Shown in pieces: positions 29,313-37,617 of a stretch of 44,210 nt of DNA. Both the position numbers and the translations under genes were made by a program. Numbering within the stretch: position 1 is the stretch's first letter; each line of letters opens with the position of its first letter. The notes under the pieces were generated by a model. It saw only the letters and a list, made by a program, of their open reading frames with translations, did no database searches and had not been told where the DNA came from. The DNA lies in NCBI GenBank assembly GCA_964412555.1, contig CAYPPG010000065.1, positions 1-44,210 on the forward strand, written 5' to 3'. This stretch comes from CAYPPG01 sp964412555. GTDB lineage: Bacteria; Hinthialibacterota; Hinthialibacteria; Hinthialibacterales; Hinthialibacteraceae.

Positions 29313-30121
29313 ATGGAACAAACCACGAAAAAACCTGACGAAAAAACTTTTCAACTCGGTCCCGAAGGATTTATAGTTCAGAACAAGTTCCTACTCGCCA
29401 CATTGGATTGGAAGACTATTCAGGACTATGTTGTAAACGGATTGGCATTACCGACCAACAAATCCGACTTCACACAATGGATGGGACCGGAAGCGCTGAG
29501 TGATCTGTCATACTTCACTGAGCTCATTCAAACATTCAAAGATATCCATTCCCATTGCGCTACGTGGAAAAAAAAACTTTCCCAGCTATCGTGGAACTGG
29601 CAAGTGCCATTTACGAATTTGGAATGAACAAGGCTCCGGTCTATTATCCGCCGTTGGCCCAAAGTCTGAACCAATTAGGTGAAAACCCAACAGACGCGAA
29701 AGATTACAAGGAATTCATTGCAATTGTGGATAATCTGATCGGGGCTGCCAATACCAACTCGACAAAAGCCGGCAATGTGGCTCAAACGGTGCCGAGTTTG
29801 AAAGCGGATGCCACCAACAACGAGAAGAAACTCAGAATCTGGTTCAACGCGTATGACTTTCTCTATTTACAAACACAGGATGAAAAACAAAATCCCATAT
29901 TGCCTCCCGATGTTGAACCGTCCATAACAGCAATCGGTTCTGCCTGGGAGCGGTTGTCAACAGAATTGGATACCCTCAAACAATGGGTCGACACGAATGT
30001 GAAAACCGGCACAGAATTCAAAGTCGACATTTCTTCGAAAAATGTAGTCGATATATGGAAGCAGGTTGCAGAATCAGCCAACGAATGGAGAACGATTGCG
30101 TATGTCCATACGCAATCATAG
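29313..30121 (+). pseudogene. Second A-like paralogue, frameshifted at an A9 run
   Basis: The ATG at 29313 follows GAGGAT. Frame 1 reads MEQTTKKPDEKTF, GPEGFIVQNKF, WKTIQDYVVNGLALPTNKSDF and CATWKKK up to nine adenines at 29568-29576, then goes out of register and stops at 29627. The frame shifted by -1 continues from that run as TFPAIVELASAIYEFG, NKAPVYYPP and on to 30121, ending DIWKQVAESANEWRTIAYV. Joined, the 269 residues align with component A (WKKKTFPA against WQKTTFPN, NKAPVYYPP identical), but the hydrophobic hairpin and part of the helices are missing. One A lost from the run, a sequencing error, or slippage on the A run would each explain it. Confidence 0.78.
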
Positions 30122-30244
30122 TCCACGAAGAATCCAAAAGAAGACACTCGAACATAGATATTTTTCTTTTTATCGTTCGATTCGTTTTATGCGTATTACA
30201 GCTAATTTATGAGGGAATTTAAAGAGATGGAAAGGGTTATCTTT

Positions 30245-30982
30245 ATGAACACAAAAACAATACAACTGACCAGCGACTCCCTGGGTTCCCTATTTACCGT
30301 CCCGGAGAGCGACTGGACAGCGATCAGCAAACGAGTCAGTTTGGCGATTTTGGCTAAGGACATTGCCGAGTCTATTGCACAGTATCTTCCCGATTTTCCT
30401 ACACTCGTAACAGTCTGTGAGAAGTGGAAATATACCACATTTTCAGGATTGGTAACACAATCCCACAATGTGAGCGACTATTCGAAGCAGGCAATCAAAA
30501 ACTTTACGGAATTACAGAATAAGATTGCCGGACTTAATCCCGACGATGATTTACCGGCTACTATCAAGCAAGAGGCTGAGAATACCATTTCTCAGCTGGC
30601 ACACTCGACGGATACTCTTAGTAACACCACATCCGATTTGTACGATCAGGTCAATGCCTTCACAATGCAAAACAACATCGTGGATGCAAAGATTGACTCG
30701 TATGCCGCAAAATTGGGTTCTGACTGGCAATCAATCAAGACTTCATCCGACAAAGTGGACAATGCCGCCGGATTGGTATTAGGCACATGGCAGTCCATTA
30801 CCGATGATCTGCACAATGTTACGTCCGGTTCGATCAAGATTACGACTGCTTTTCTACTCAATCTGGACATACAATCCGCCATCCTCGCGTGGCAAGGTTT
30901 GCGTAACGAAGCGGATGCCTTCGCCAGTATGGCGAAAAACCAAGATCAATATTTATCCGGTCAATGGCTAAACGGTAACTAA
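30245..30982 (+). CDS. Third A-like paralogue without membrane hairpin
   Basis: The product is 245 residues from the ATG at 30245, which follows AAAGGG by eight bases; ATGs at 30227 and 30209 are in frame. It shares the helical plan of the other A-like proteins: an N-terminal FTVPESDWTAISKRVSLAIL, a central CEKWKYTTFSGLVTQ, helices with a heptad pattern, and a C-terminal LVLGTWQSITDDLHNV followed by DIQSAILAWQGLRNEADAFA, which parallels WGGIASDLANI and VDEAVKAWHNVAQVANAYR in component A. There is no hydrophobic hairpin and no signal peptide. It is therefore likely to assemble with, rather than insert like, component A. Similarity is moderate and judged by eye. Confidence 0.65.
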   Translation: MNTKTIQLTSDSLGSLFTVPESDWTAISKRVSLAILAKDIAESIAQYLPDFPTLVTVCEKWKYTTFSGLVTQSHNVSDYSKQAIKNFTELQNKIAGLNPDDDLPATIKQEAENTISQLAHSTDTLSNTTSDLYDQVNAFTMQNNIVDAKIDSYAAKLGSDWQSIKTSSDKVDNAAGLVLGTWQSITDDLHNVTSGSIKITTAFLLNLDIQSAILAWQGLRNEADAFASMAKNQDQYLSGQWLNGN

Positions 30983-30990
30983 CCGTTTTT
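30971..30990 (+). terminator. Small terminator-like hairpin overlapping a stop codon
   Basis: AACGGT, loop AACTA, ACCGTT, then TTT: a six-pair stem with a T run, starting inside the last codons of the third A-like gene. It may only weaken transcription into the next gene at 31059. Confidence 0.45.
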
Positions 30991-31058
30991 CATTGCCCAC
31001 CTATATAAAACAGCGCTTGGAGAAGAATTTTTTTTAATAGAGGAAAGGATACATTGAT

Positions 31059-31730
31059 ATGAATCAATCCATTCAACCAAATGAACATGTTGTTCTCTCA
31101 TTAAGTGAGACTCTCAAGCAGGCTCAAACTGGCCCCCTTCTTGAAGCGGAAATGATCCCTCTCACCAACCAAGGCAAGGTGCGCATTACCTACAATTGGC
31201 TTTATTCCGCTTTGAATTGTGACCCGAACGACAACTCTACTTTCAAGTGGGCGATCAAAAAACTGGACGACAGCCATGTGGCACTCTCTCCCAAAGATGG
31301 TTTTGCAGGGAGAACACTGTATGCCAGCGTTCGTGACGATTGGAATTGGTATGTCGAAGTCCAGGCGGCTCATTCCGCGGATTGGATCACTGCCATCGGT
31401 CGTGACGAAACAATCGAAATAGTCGGTCGAGATCTCTTGATGGTTTCGTTCAAAGGATTTAACGGTCAATATATTGCCGTAGATTCGGATATCTCTACCC
31501 ATGTCGATAGTTATGGCCACTCCCATTCCGGCTACCGGCTTCGAAGTATCGGCACCTCCAATGTCAAAGCACGCCCCTTTTTTCTCGGCGTGAGCAATAC
31601 TTTACAAGCCGGATTGAAAGTGCCTTTAAAACAGGACGTCACGGCAACTCACCTTCGTCAGGTTATCAAAGATAGTGGATTGTCTCTCTCCGATGCTGAA
31701 ATCAACAGTCTGCAAAATTCGTTACAATAA
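31059..31730 (+). CDS. Small beta-rich protein of the toxin-like cluster
   Basis: The 223-residue product has no signal peptide and no membrane segment. Short alternating strands dominate residues 30-190 (KVRITYNWLY, FAGRTLYASVRDDWNWYVEV, DLLMVSFKGFNGQYIAVDSD, GYRLRSIG, RPFFLGV). The NGQYIAVDSD step recalls beta-trefoil (fascin- or lectin-like) repeats, but I cannot count three clear units. The last 35 residues look helical. As last gene of the cluster it could be a cell-recognition, chaperone or immunity-type partner. Function not recognised. Confidence 0.6.
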   Translation: MNQSIQPNEHVVLSLSETLKQAQTGPLLEAEMIPLTNQGKVRITYNWLYSALNCDPNDNSTFKWAIKKLDDSHVALSPKDGFAGRTLYASVRDDWNWYVEVQAAHSADWITAIGRDETIEIVGRDLLMVSFKGFNGQYIAVDSDISTHVDSYGHSHSGYRLRSIGTSNVKARPFFLGVSNTLQAGLKVPLKQDVTATHLRQVIKDSGLSLSDAEINSLQNSLQ

Positions 31731-31754
31731 AGTGATAACCGCATTGCATACATA

Positions 31755-32609
31755 TTACAAAACTATATCAAAAACCGTAAACAAAAACAATCCAATACTG
31801 ATCACCCCATTCACATTGAAAAACGCAATATTCACACGTGAAATATCGTCGGGAGAAACCAAGGAATGTTCATATAGGATCAAAATGGCAAAACCGCCGG
31901 TTCCGAGGAAGTAAATCCATCCTAGCTGTGTAAACAAACCAAATAACGCGATGAAAACCACACTCAGAATGTGCACCCCAAACGCGATTTTCAACGCACG
32001 GATTTTCCCATACCGCACAACCAGTGAATGAAGGCCGGTTTTTCGATCGAATTCTTCATCCATTAAAGCATAAATAGTATCAAATCCGGCTACCCAGAGC
32101 AAAACCCCACAAGCCAACAACAGTGGTTCCCAGTCAAAGGTACCGGTTACCGCAATCCAGGCTCCAACCGGTGCAATTCCGAGTGACAGACCGAGAATAA
32201 AATGAGAAAAGTGAGAAAAACGCTTGATATACGAATATCCACATAGGATGAACAATGCCGGAAACGACAATAAAAAACATAGCGTATTCAGCATCCATGC
32301 CCCATAAATGAAGAGTCCGGATGACACCAGCCACAATCCGACGGCTTCCGGTAAACTCACTTTTCCTGCAGGAATATGGCGAGACTGAGTGCGCGGATTG
32401 ATGCGATCCAGCTTGCGATCAGCAATGCGGTTGAACGTCATCGCGCTGGTCCTGGCAGATGCCATACAAACCAAAATCCAACCCAGTGCCGGCAAAGCCG
32501 GAATTCCATTTGCAGCCACCATGGCACTCATGAAGGCGAACGGGAGCGCAAAAACCGTATGCGCGAAACGAACCAAACCGAGATAGTTACGAATGCGGTC
32601 AAGAAGCAT
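31755..32609 (-). CDS. ubiA: UbiA-family prenyltransferase (probable menaquinone pathway)
   Basis: The 284-residue membrane protein has eight to nine hydrophobic helices and both Asp-rich Mg-prenyl-diphosphate motifs: NRIADRKLDR (Asn60, Asp64, Asp68) and DTIYALMDEEFD (Asp177, Asp184, Asp188). It attaches a polyprenyl chain to an aromatic acid in the membrane. It overlaps the upstream ubiX homologue by 11 bases. With mqnA in the same window, it is more likely MqnP of the futalosine pathway than a ubiquinone enzyme; the sequence alone does not decide. Confidence 0.9.
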   Translation of the reverse strand: MLLDRIRNYLGLVRFAHTVFALPFAFMSAMVAANGIPALPALGWILVCMASARTSAMTFNRIADRKLDRINPRTQSRHIPAGKVSLPEAVGLWLVSSGLFIYGAWMLNTLCFLLSFPALFILCGYSYIKRFSHFSHFILGLSLGIAPVGAWIAVTGTFDWEPLLLACGVLLWVAGFDTIYALMDEEFDRKTGLHSLVVRYGKIRALKIAFGVHILSVVFIALFGLFTQLGWIYFLGTGGFAILILYEHSLVSPDDISRVNIAFFNVNGVISIGLFLFTVFDIVL

Positions 32610-33261
32610 GATCGTCGGTATTCAAGTGAGTCCGCGTCGAGACGGAATCGATCTCACCCCACCCTCCTTTGATCAAGCATGTCCCGTCAAATCCCAAATG
32701 TTGCAAGATGCGGGAAATGACAAAATCGACCATATCCTCCACGGATCGTGGTTGATGATAGAATCCCGGTGTGGCAGGAAGGATCACTGCGCCGCATTTT
32801 GAAAGAGTGTACATATTTTTCAAATGAATCGTATTGTATGGAGTTTCACGCGGTGTCAGGATCAAAGGCCATCGTTCCTTCAAGGCAACATCGGCCATGC
32901 GCCCCACGAGACTTTCCGACGTCCCGGTTGCGATGCGGCCGAGTGTTCCCATGCTGCACGGAACCACCGCAACCCCCTGAAGGCCATAGGAACCGGAAGC
33001 CGGGGCAGCGCCGACATGCGTATGATGATGATAGATCACCCATTCGGAAAATCCACGGTCCAATCCTTCAATCGAGCCGGTTTCCAGGTCAATCTGTAAC
33101 CCCAATTCCAACTTCGCAATATGTTTCGCATTCGGGCTGATCGTCAGATGCACAACGGTGTGGCGATGAACCAACTCCTGTAACAACCGCAGACCATAAA
33201 TAAATCCGCTGGCCCCTGTGATCGCAAGCCCAATCTTTTTTCTGTCATCAGTACCGGTCAT
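32599..33261 (-). CDS. ubiX: UbiX-family flavin prenyltransferase
   Basis: The 220-residue product has the UbiX marks: LAITGASGFIYGLRLL near the N-terminus, VVPCSMGTLGRIATGTSESLVGRMADV, the loop LILTPRETPYNTIHLKNM and LPATPGFYHQP. UbiX makes prenylated FMN, the cofactor of UbiD-type decarboxylases. Placed just upstream of and overlapping the prenyltransferase gene, it fits the decarboxylation step that follows prenylation (MqnM/MqnL in the futalosine route). No ubiD homologue is in the window. Confidence 0.93.
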   Translation of the reverse strand: MTGTDDRKKIGLAITGASGFIYGLRLLQELVHRHTVVHLTISPNAKHIAKLELGLQIDLETGSIEGLDRGFSEWVIYHHHTHVGAAPASGSYGLQGVAVVPCSMGTLGRIATGTSESLVGRMADVALKERWPLILTPRETPYNTIHLKNMYTLSKCGAVILPATPGFYHQPRSVEDMVDFVISRILQHLGFDGTCLIKGGWGEIDSVSTRTHLNTDDHAS

Positions 33262-33520
33262 AAGGATGAAAAACCTTCCTTACTCCCTTATTTTTCGAAA
33301 GAAATGAATATTTCTTCATAATTTGGTTTAGGTATTGTACCGATTCTGCCGAAAACGAGTAAGGGTAAGTATTTTACCAATAGATTTCATTTTTTCTTTT
33401 TGGTACAATTGCACTATCCAATGATATGCGGCCTTCCCCCGAGGCGTTGAGGAGATTGAAAAAAGGAGGACGGGAGACTTTCCCGCATCGATTCAGGCAT
33501 CTATTTTCTGAAACATGAAT
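33262..33520. other. Divergent intergenic region, ubiX / membrane protein
   Basis: Promoters for the two divergent genes must be here. TTTTTGGTACAAT near 33398 could contain a rightward -10 (TACAAT). A small hairpin CGGGA-GACTT-TCCCG occurs near 33473. No known RNA family is recognised. Confidence 0.3.
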
Positions 33521-33606
33521 TTGCCGGTGGGAACACATTCAATCCGGTTGGAAAACGGATTCATACCGTTACAATAAGTATAAAACTATACACCCCCAAC
33601 CGGCAA
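33521..33606 (+). promoter_or_regulatory. Structured leader RNA candidate, unknown class
   Basis: TTGCCGGTGGG (33521-33531) pairs with CCCAACCGGCAA (33595-33606) with one bulge, enclosing two further hairpins: ATCCG...CGGAT (33542-33560) and GTATA-AAAC-TATAC (33578-33591). The outer 3' arm runs into AAAAGG (33604-33609), the only ribosome-site-like sequence before the ATG at 33620. Folding could hide that site. I cannot match it to a known riboswitch. Confidence 0.45.
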
Positions 33607-33619
33607 AAGGCATACAACA

Positions 33620-34150
33620 ATGGAACAGGAAGGTGAATTCCTCGAACGGATATTGATTCTTCGTATCATTGCCATCGTGTGTTTTTTTATTGCGGCTGTC
33701 AGTGTGCTGGAATCATTCATTTGGCTCTCTTCCTATTGGGCGTACGCAGCGGATCAATTGAAGCCGAACGTCAATGAAGAATGGGTGAAAGTCTTTCAGA
33801 AAATCGAAGAAGAACCATATTTATTTCTCGGATTAAATATTTATAATATCATTTTATGGAATGGAGTCATCATCGGTTCAATCGGCGCCATACGGTGTTC
33901 CGAAACAGCACGGAAAACATTGAGAACCTTGCTCGGAATCGATATGATTGTAACCGTTGTTCATTTACTTTGGGATGCGTTTTCAAATCCGGAAACCATG
34001 CAGCATCCCGGTTGGTTTATTTTGATCAATGCAATGCAAGTGGCGGCGATCATCGCGCTCTCTCATCCCAAGATCATTGAATTGACGGAGAGCCGATCGA
34101 TGAGTTGCCAAAAATCGGTTTCGACGACGAATCATCACAATACTCGTTGA
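33620..34150 (+). CDS. Small integral membrane protein, unknown function
   Basis: The 176-residue product has four hydrophobic segments: about 10-35 (ILILRIIAIVCFFIAAVSVL), 72-95 (NIYNIILWNGVIIGSIGAI), 104-122 (LGIDMIVTVVHLLWDAF) and 133-150 (GWFILINAMQVAAIIALS). A loop of about 35 residues lies between the first two. No enzymatic motif is seen and I do not recognise the family. It precedes the acidic DUF2325-like gene by 22 bases and is probably co-transcribed with it. Confidence 0.75.
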   Translation: MEQEGEFLERILILRIIAIVCFFIAAVSVLESFIWLSSYWAYAADQLKPNVNEEWVKVFQKIEEEPYLFLGLNIYNIILWNGVIIGSIGAIRCSETARKTLRTLLGIDMIVTVVHLLWDAFSNPETMQHPGWFILINAMQVAAIIALSHPKIIELTESRSMSCQKSVSTTNHHNTR

Positions 34151-34172
34151 GGGAGAAAGGCAGTTTCCCATC

Positions 34173-37025
34173 ATGGAAACCAGCGAAATTCGGTTAGTTT
34201 TAGAAAATTGTTTTCCCCCGACTGAAATCAGCCGTTTTCTATCCGGCTCACAGGACAATGCCGATCCCTATGACGCTGCGATTGAGTCGATACTGAACGA
34301 AGAACATGCCGGCATGGAAATCACTCAACTGTTGGATAATGAATCGAAAGTTCAGCAAAAGAAGATTCAATCCATGCCGCTCAAGGAACTTCGCAACAGT
34401 CTTTCTCCGGAATTTCTTTCCCCCGGCCCAAAATTAGGAATGATTGTATGGGCTTTATTACGCGATCAACGCATGGGAGCACGTTCTTTGGCAAGCGATA
34501 TCTCCGCTTATTTTACGAATTCTCAAACGGCAGAAGATACGGTTGAAGAAGAGGAAACTTCATCGGATTCCTATTCCGAAGAAGAGGATACAACCGACGA
34601 ATTCGACGAAGACGATCTCATTTTGGAACCTTCCCAGGAAATTAGTACAGAAGAAGAACTCGATAACATCGAACTTGACGAAATCGATTTGGAAGACGTT
34701 TTGAAGGACATTGACGAGGAGGAGGAAGACCAAGAGACTGGCTTGGAATTCCCCGATGAAGATGCGGAATTGGAGAAACTGCTTTCTGACCTTACCGATG
34801 TCGAGGAGGAACAACCGGAGGAGGAAGAAGATCTCGAAGATCAGCATCCGATCTACGATACCTATCTGGAATACGACGAGGAAGATGAAGAACACTTCGA
34901 GGAACCGGAAGAACTTCAAATCACCGGAGAATCAGGAGAAAGCGGCGATCTTCAAGAATTGGAAGAAGATGAGAAAAACGTTGAAGAACTCATCGCCTCT
35001 TTAGCCGATGATTATGAAGAGGAAATGGAAGATGAAATGGAATCTGAACCGGATTCTTTCTCTGATCTAGAAGCAGAAATGGAAGCGCAAGACGTTCAAG
35101 AATCACTCGAGGAAGAAGCCGAAGAAAATCTGGATCATATCGAGGATCTACTTGAAATCATCTCCGAAGAAGAAGAGGATTTACAAGAGGAGGACGAAAG
35201 CGAACCTGATAATTCCATTATCCCCGCTGATGTCGTGGAAGAACTTTCGGATGAAATCGTCGAAGAAATCGAACAATCCTTGCAAGAAGATTGGGAACAA
35301 GAAGCATTTCCACATGAACCGGAGCCGGAACCGGAGAAAAACACCGTCGCCCTTGGCGGAGTGGAAATCTCACTCTCTTCACTTAAAAGAGCCTGTGAAC
35401 GCGTCTTTGAAGAGCCGGTTGAATTGGTCACTGACTCCAATTTGACCGATGATGAAAAAATTGTCGTTGTTGGGAAGCAGTGCGGTATCAAAGTGCTGCA
35501 TGGTCCCAGGTATACGATTCAACAGCCGGAAGAACCACAATCGGAAACGGAACACCCCATCACGATCTCTCCCATAAGCTTGCAGGCTTGTTTATCCCGC
35601 ACGTTCGGCGAATCGGTTGAAATCGTTCCCGATCCCAATTTGCTGGAAAAAGGGATCGTCGTATTTTCAGGGAAACAAACCGGTATCTCCGTATTGGAAA
35701 ATCCGCGGACTCAAGTGGACATGCCACCTTGGGTCGACGAGAAGTTGAATAAGCAAATCCAGGCCTCTATCTCAGAACAAGACGAAAAAGAAGAGCAAAT
35801 CGAAAACTTGCAACAAATGTTGTCGGAACATGAAAATCGTCTTGCCGCTCTGGAGAGCCGAGAAGTAACACCCCCAGCGCCTGAACCCCCGCCAACCAGT
35901 ACCGCAGAACCGGTACCTGAAGAACCAGCCATAGAAGAAAGCCCCGCCGAGGAGATCGAGGAACCGGGAGAAATCGCTGAAGAATCCATTTCTCTGGATG
36001 AAATAGAAACAGAGGAACTCGAACCGATTCCGGAATCGATCCCCGAAATTCCAGAAGAAACGGATGAAGAAGATGAAGATCTCGTCGCTGCGTTGGAAGA
36101 ACTGGATTCCATAGCAGAGGAAGAGGAAACACCGGAAGGCGATATTCTCGAAGATTTGGGAATAGAAGAAGGTGACCTGGAAGAAGAACCGGAAGAAACG
36201 GCTGAAGAACCCCAAGAAGTTCCGGATACCGGTGAAGAAGATACCATCGGAGAAGAAGTCACAGAGGAAACTGAAGAGCAAACGGATGAAGCAACCGATG
36301 ACGAAGAGCTGGATTTAGATAATTTGGATTTGGACGACTTGGACATCGGGGATCTGGAAGAGATAGGAGAAGAGAAAGAAAGCAGCGAGGGTGAGGAAGA
36401 ACAGGAGAGCGATGAGGATTCGATCGGAGAAGAGATCGATCTGGATGACTTGGATTTAAGCGATTTGGAGAGTGAAGACGACTCGGAAGAAGACTTCGAT
36501 CTGGAAAGTCTGGCGCAGGATTATATGGGGGGTGAAGAGATCGATCTCGAAGAAGAAAGTGAAGAAGAAGATCAAGGGGGAGAGGAAGAATCCGATGAAG
36601 GTCAAGGCGATTTAGAGGATGTGGACCTTGACTTGGAAGATTTGGATCTCGATGTTCTAAGCGAACTCGATCAGGATGAAGGAAACGGTTTTGAACCCAA
36701 AAAAGTCTTCAGCGAAGAACTGATCCTCCTGCTTGGAGGCGAGAAAAAATATGAAAAAGATTACCAACGCATTGTGAAAGAACTAGGGGGGAAAGCCGAG
36801 TGGCACCAAAGTCTCGGGGATACTTCTGATGACGATATCTCCGATATGGTCGAGCGTGCGGATTTGATCGTCACGCTATCCTCGGATGCCCTGGCCGATC
36901 CTGGCATCCTGCAATCGACAAACTATGCGCAAGAAAACAACAAGCGTCTTTTCCAGCATCATTCATCCAATCCGACCAGTGTTCAAAAACAATTGATGAA
37001 AATCGTGGAAGAAGGGAAAATATAA
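34173..37025 (+). CDS. Hyperacidic multidomain protein with C-terminal DUF2325-like domain
   Basis: The 950-residue product has a normal helical N-terminal part (1-115), then a very Glu/Asp-rich tract (about 116-385). Two similar small domains follow (389-446 and 462-519; each runs SLKRACERVFEEPVELV... or SLQACLSRTFGESVEIV..., then a VVVGKQCGIKVL or VVFSGKQTGISVL strand pair). Then come a coiled coil (520-560), a Pro/Glu linker and a second acidic tract (about 570-840, with repeated LDLDDLDL steps). The last 105 residues (ELILLLGGEKKYEKDYQRI, KAEWHQSLGD, ADLIVTLSSDAL) match the DUF2325 pattern. No signal peptide. The function is unknown. The tracts are real coding sequence, since the flanking domains share the frame. 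Confidence 0.8.
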   Translation: METSEIRLVLENCFPPTEISRFLSGSQDNADPYDAAIESILNEEHAGMEITQLLDNESKVQQKKIQSMPLKELRNSLSPEFLSPGPKLGMIVWALLRDQRMGARSLASDISAYFTNSQTAEDTVEEEETSSDSYSEEEDTTDEFDEDDLILEPSQEISTEEELDNIELDEIDLEDVLKDIDEEEEDQETGLEFPDEDAELEKLLSDLTDVEEEQPEEEEDLEDQHPIYDTYLEYDEEDEEHFEEPEELQITGESGESGDLQELEEDEKNVEELIASLADDYEEEMEDEMESEPDSFSDLEAEMEAQDVQESLEEEAEENLDHIEDLLEIISEEEEDLQEEDESEPDNSIIPADVVEELSDEIVEEIEQSLQEDWEQEAFPHEPEPEPEKNTVALGGVEISLSSLKRACERVFEEPVELVTDSNLTDDEKIVVVGKQCGIKVLHGPRYTIQQPEEPQSETEHPITISPISLQACLSRTFGESVEIVPDPNLLEKGIVVFSGKQTGISVLENPRTQVDMPPWVDEKLNKQIQASISEQDEKEEQIENLQQMLSEHENRLAALESREVTPPAPEPPPTSTAEPVPEEPAIEESPAEEIEEPGEIAEESISLDEIETEELEPIPESIPEIPEETDEEDEDLVAALEELDSIAEEEETPEGDILEDLGIEEGDLEEEPEETAEEPQEVPDTGEEDTIGEEVTEETEEQTDEATDDEELDLDNLDLDDLDIGDLEEIGEEKESSEGEEEQESDEDSIGEEIDLDDLDLSDLESEDDSEEDFDLESLAQDYMGGEEIDLEEESEEEDQGGEEESDEGQGDLEDVDLDLEDLDLDVLSELDQDEGNGFEPKKVFSEELILLLGGEKKYEKDYQRIVKELGGKAEWHQSLGDTSDDDISDMVERADLIVTLSSDALADPGILQSTNYAQENNKRLFQHHSSNPTSVQKQLMKIVEEGKI

Positions 37026-37034
37026 AGACGGCAT

Positions 37035-37589
37035 CTATCCACAAGAAGCCCCCCACTTCGTTTCCGGTTTCCCGTCTGCCTTGTTTTGAAAACGGGCCAT
37101 CACGAAGAGAAGATCGGAAAGACGATTTAAATAAACAAGAACTTGATTCTCTCGCAAGGAAGTCTTCAAAGCCGCCACCCGCCTTTCGGCTCGGCGGCAT
37201 ACGGTTCGGGCATGATGAATCTTCGCGGCGGGAATCGAGCCGCCCGGCAGGATAAAATTCATCAACGGTTCAAGCGAACTTTCCAGCTGATCGATGGTCT
37301 CTTCCAGCCGCTTGCAGTGCGCTGTTTGAATAGGATGAGGGGTATGCTGATCCCCTCCCTCAGGTGGATTCGCCAGTTCGGCTCCGAGTTCAAACAAATC
37401 CCCTTGGATCATCTCGAGCAGAGGTTCCAGTTCCTGCGCCACACCATAGGCGGCGACTTCTCCCAGAATCGCATTCAATTCATCCACCGTTCCATAGGCT
37501 TCGACACGGGGAGAATGCTTTTCCACCCGCCTGCCGCCAAACAGCGACGTTGAACCGTCATCCCCCGTTCGAGTATAAATACGAGCCAT
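37035..37589 (-). CDS. pduO: PduO-type cob(I)alamin adenosyltransferase
   Basis: The 184-residue product has the PduO/MMAB marks: ARIYTRTGDDGSTSLFGGRRV (nucleotide-binding N-terminus, shown to residue 22), GTVDELNAILG, CRRAERRVAAL (131-141) and YLNRLSDLLFVMAR (153-166). It transfers adenosine from ATP to cob(I)alamin to make the coenzyme. The ATG at 37589 follows AAAGGAA by eight bases; the open frame continues upstream to 37712 inside the neighbouring gene and is not likely used. It lies 28 bases downstream of the TIM-barrel gene and is presumably co-transcribed. It supports use of adenosylcobalamin, the ligand expected for the riboswitch near 3 kb. Confidence 0.94.
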   Translation of the reverse strand: MARIYTRTGDDGSTSLFGGRRVEKHSPRVEAYGTVDELNAILGEVAAYGVAQELEPLLEMIQGDLFELGAELANPPEGGDQHTPHPIQTAHCKRLEETIDQLESSLEPLMNFILPGGSIPAAKIHHARTVCRRAERRVAALKTSLRENQVLVYLNRLSDLLFVMARFQNKADGKPETKWGASCG

Positions 37590-37617
37590 ACGATATTCCT
37601 TTGATTGATCAGGGATT

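Noticed and set aside
35711..36346. Ser-rich leftward open frame of 211 codons
   Set aside because: It is the antisense of Glu-rich codons (GAA/GAG read back as TTC/CTC-type serine and phenylalanine runs) inside the acidic gene.
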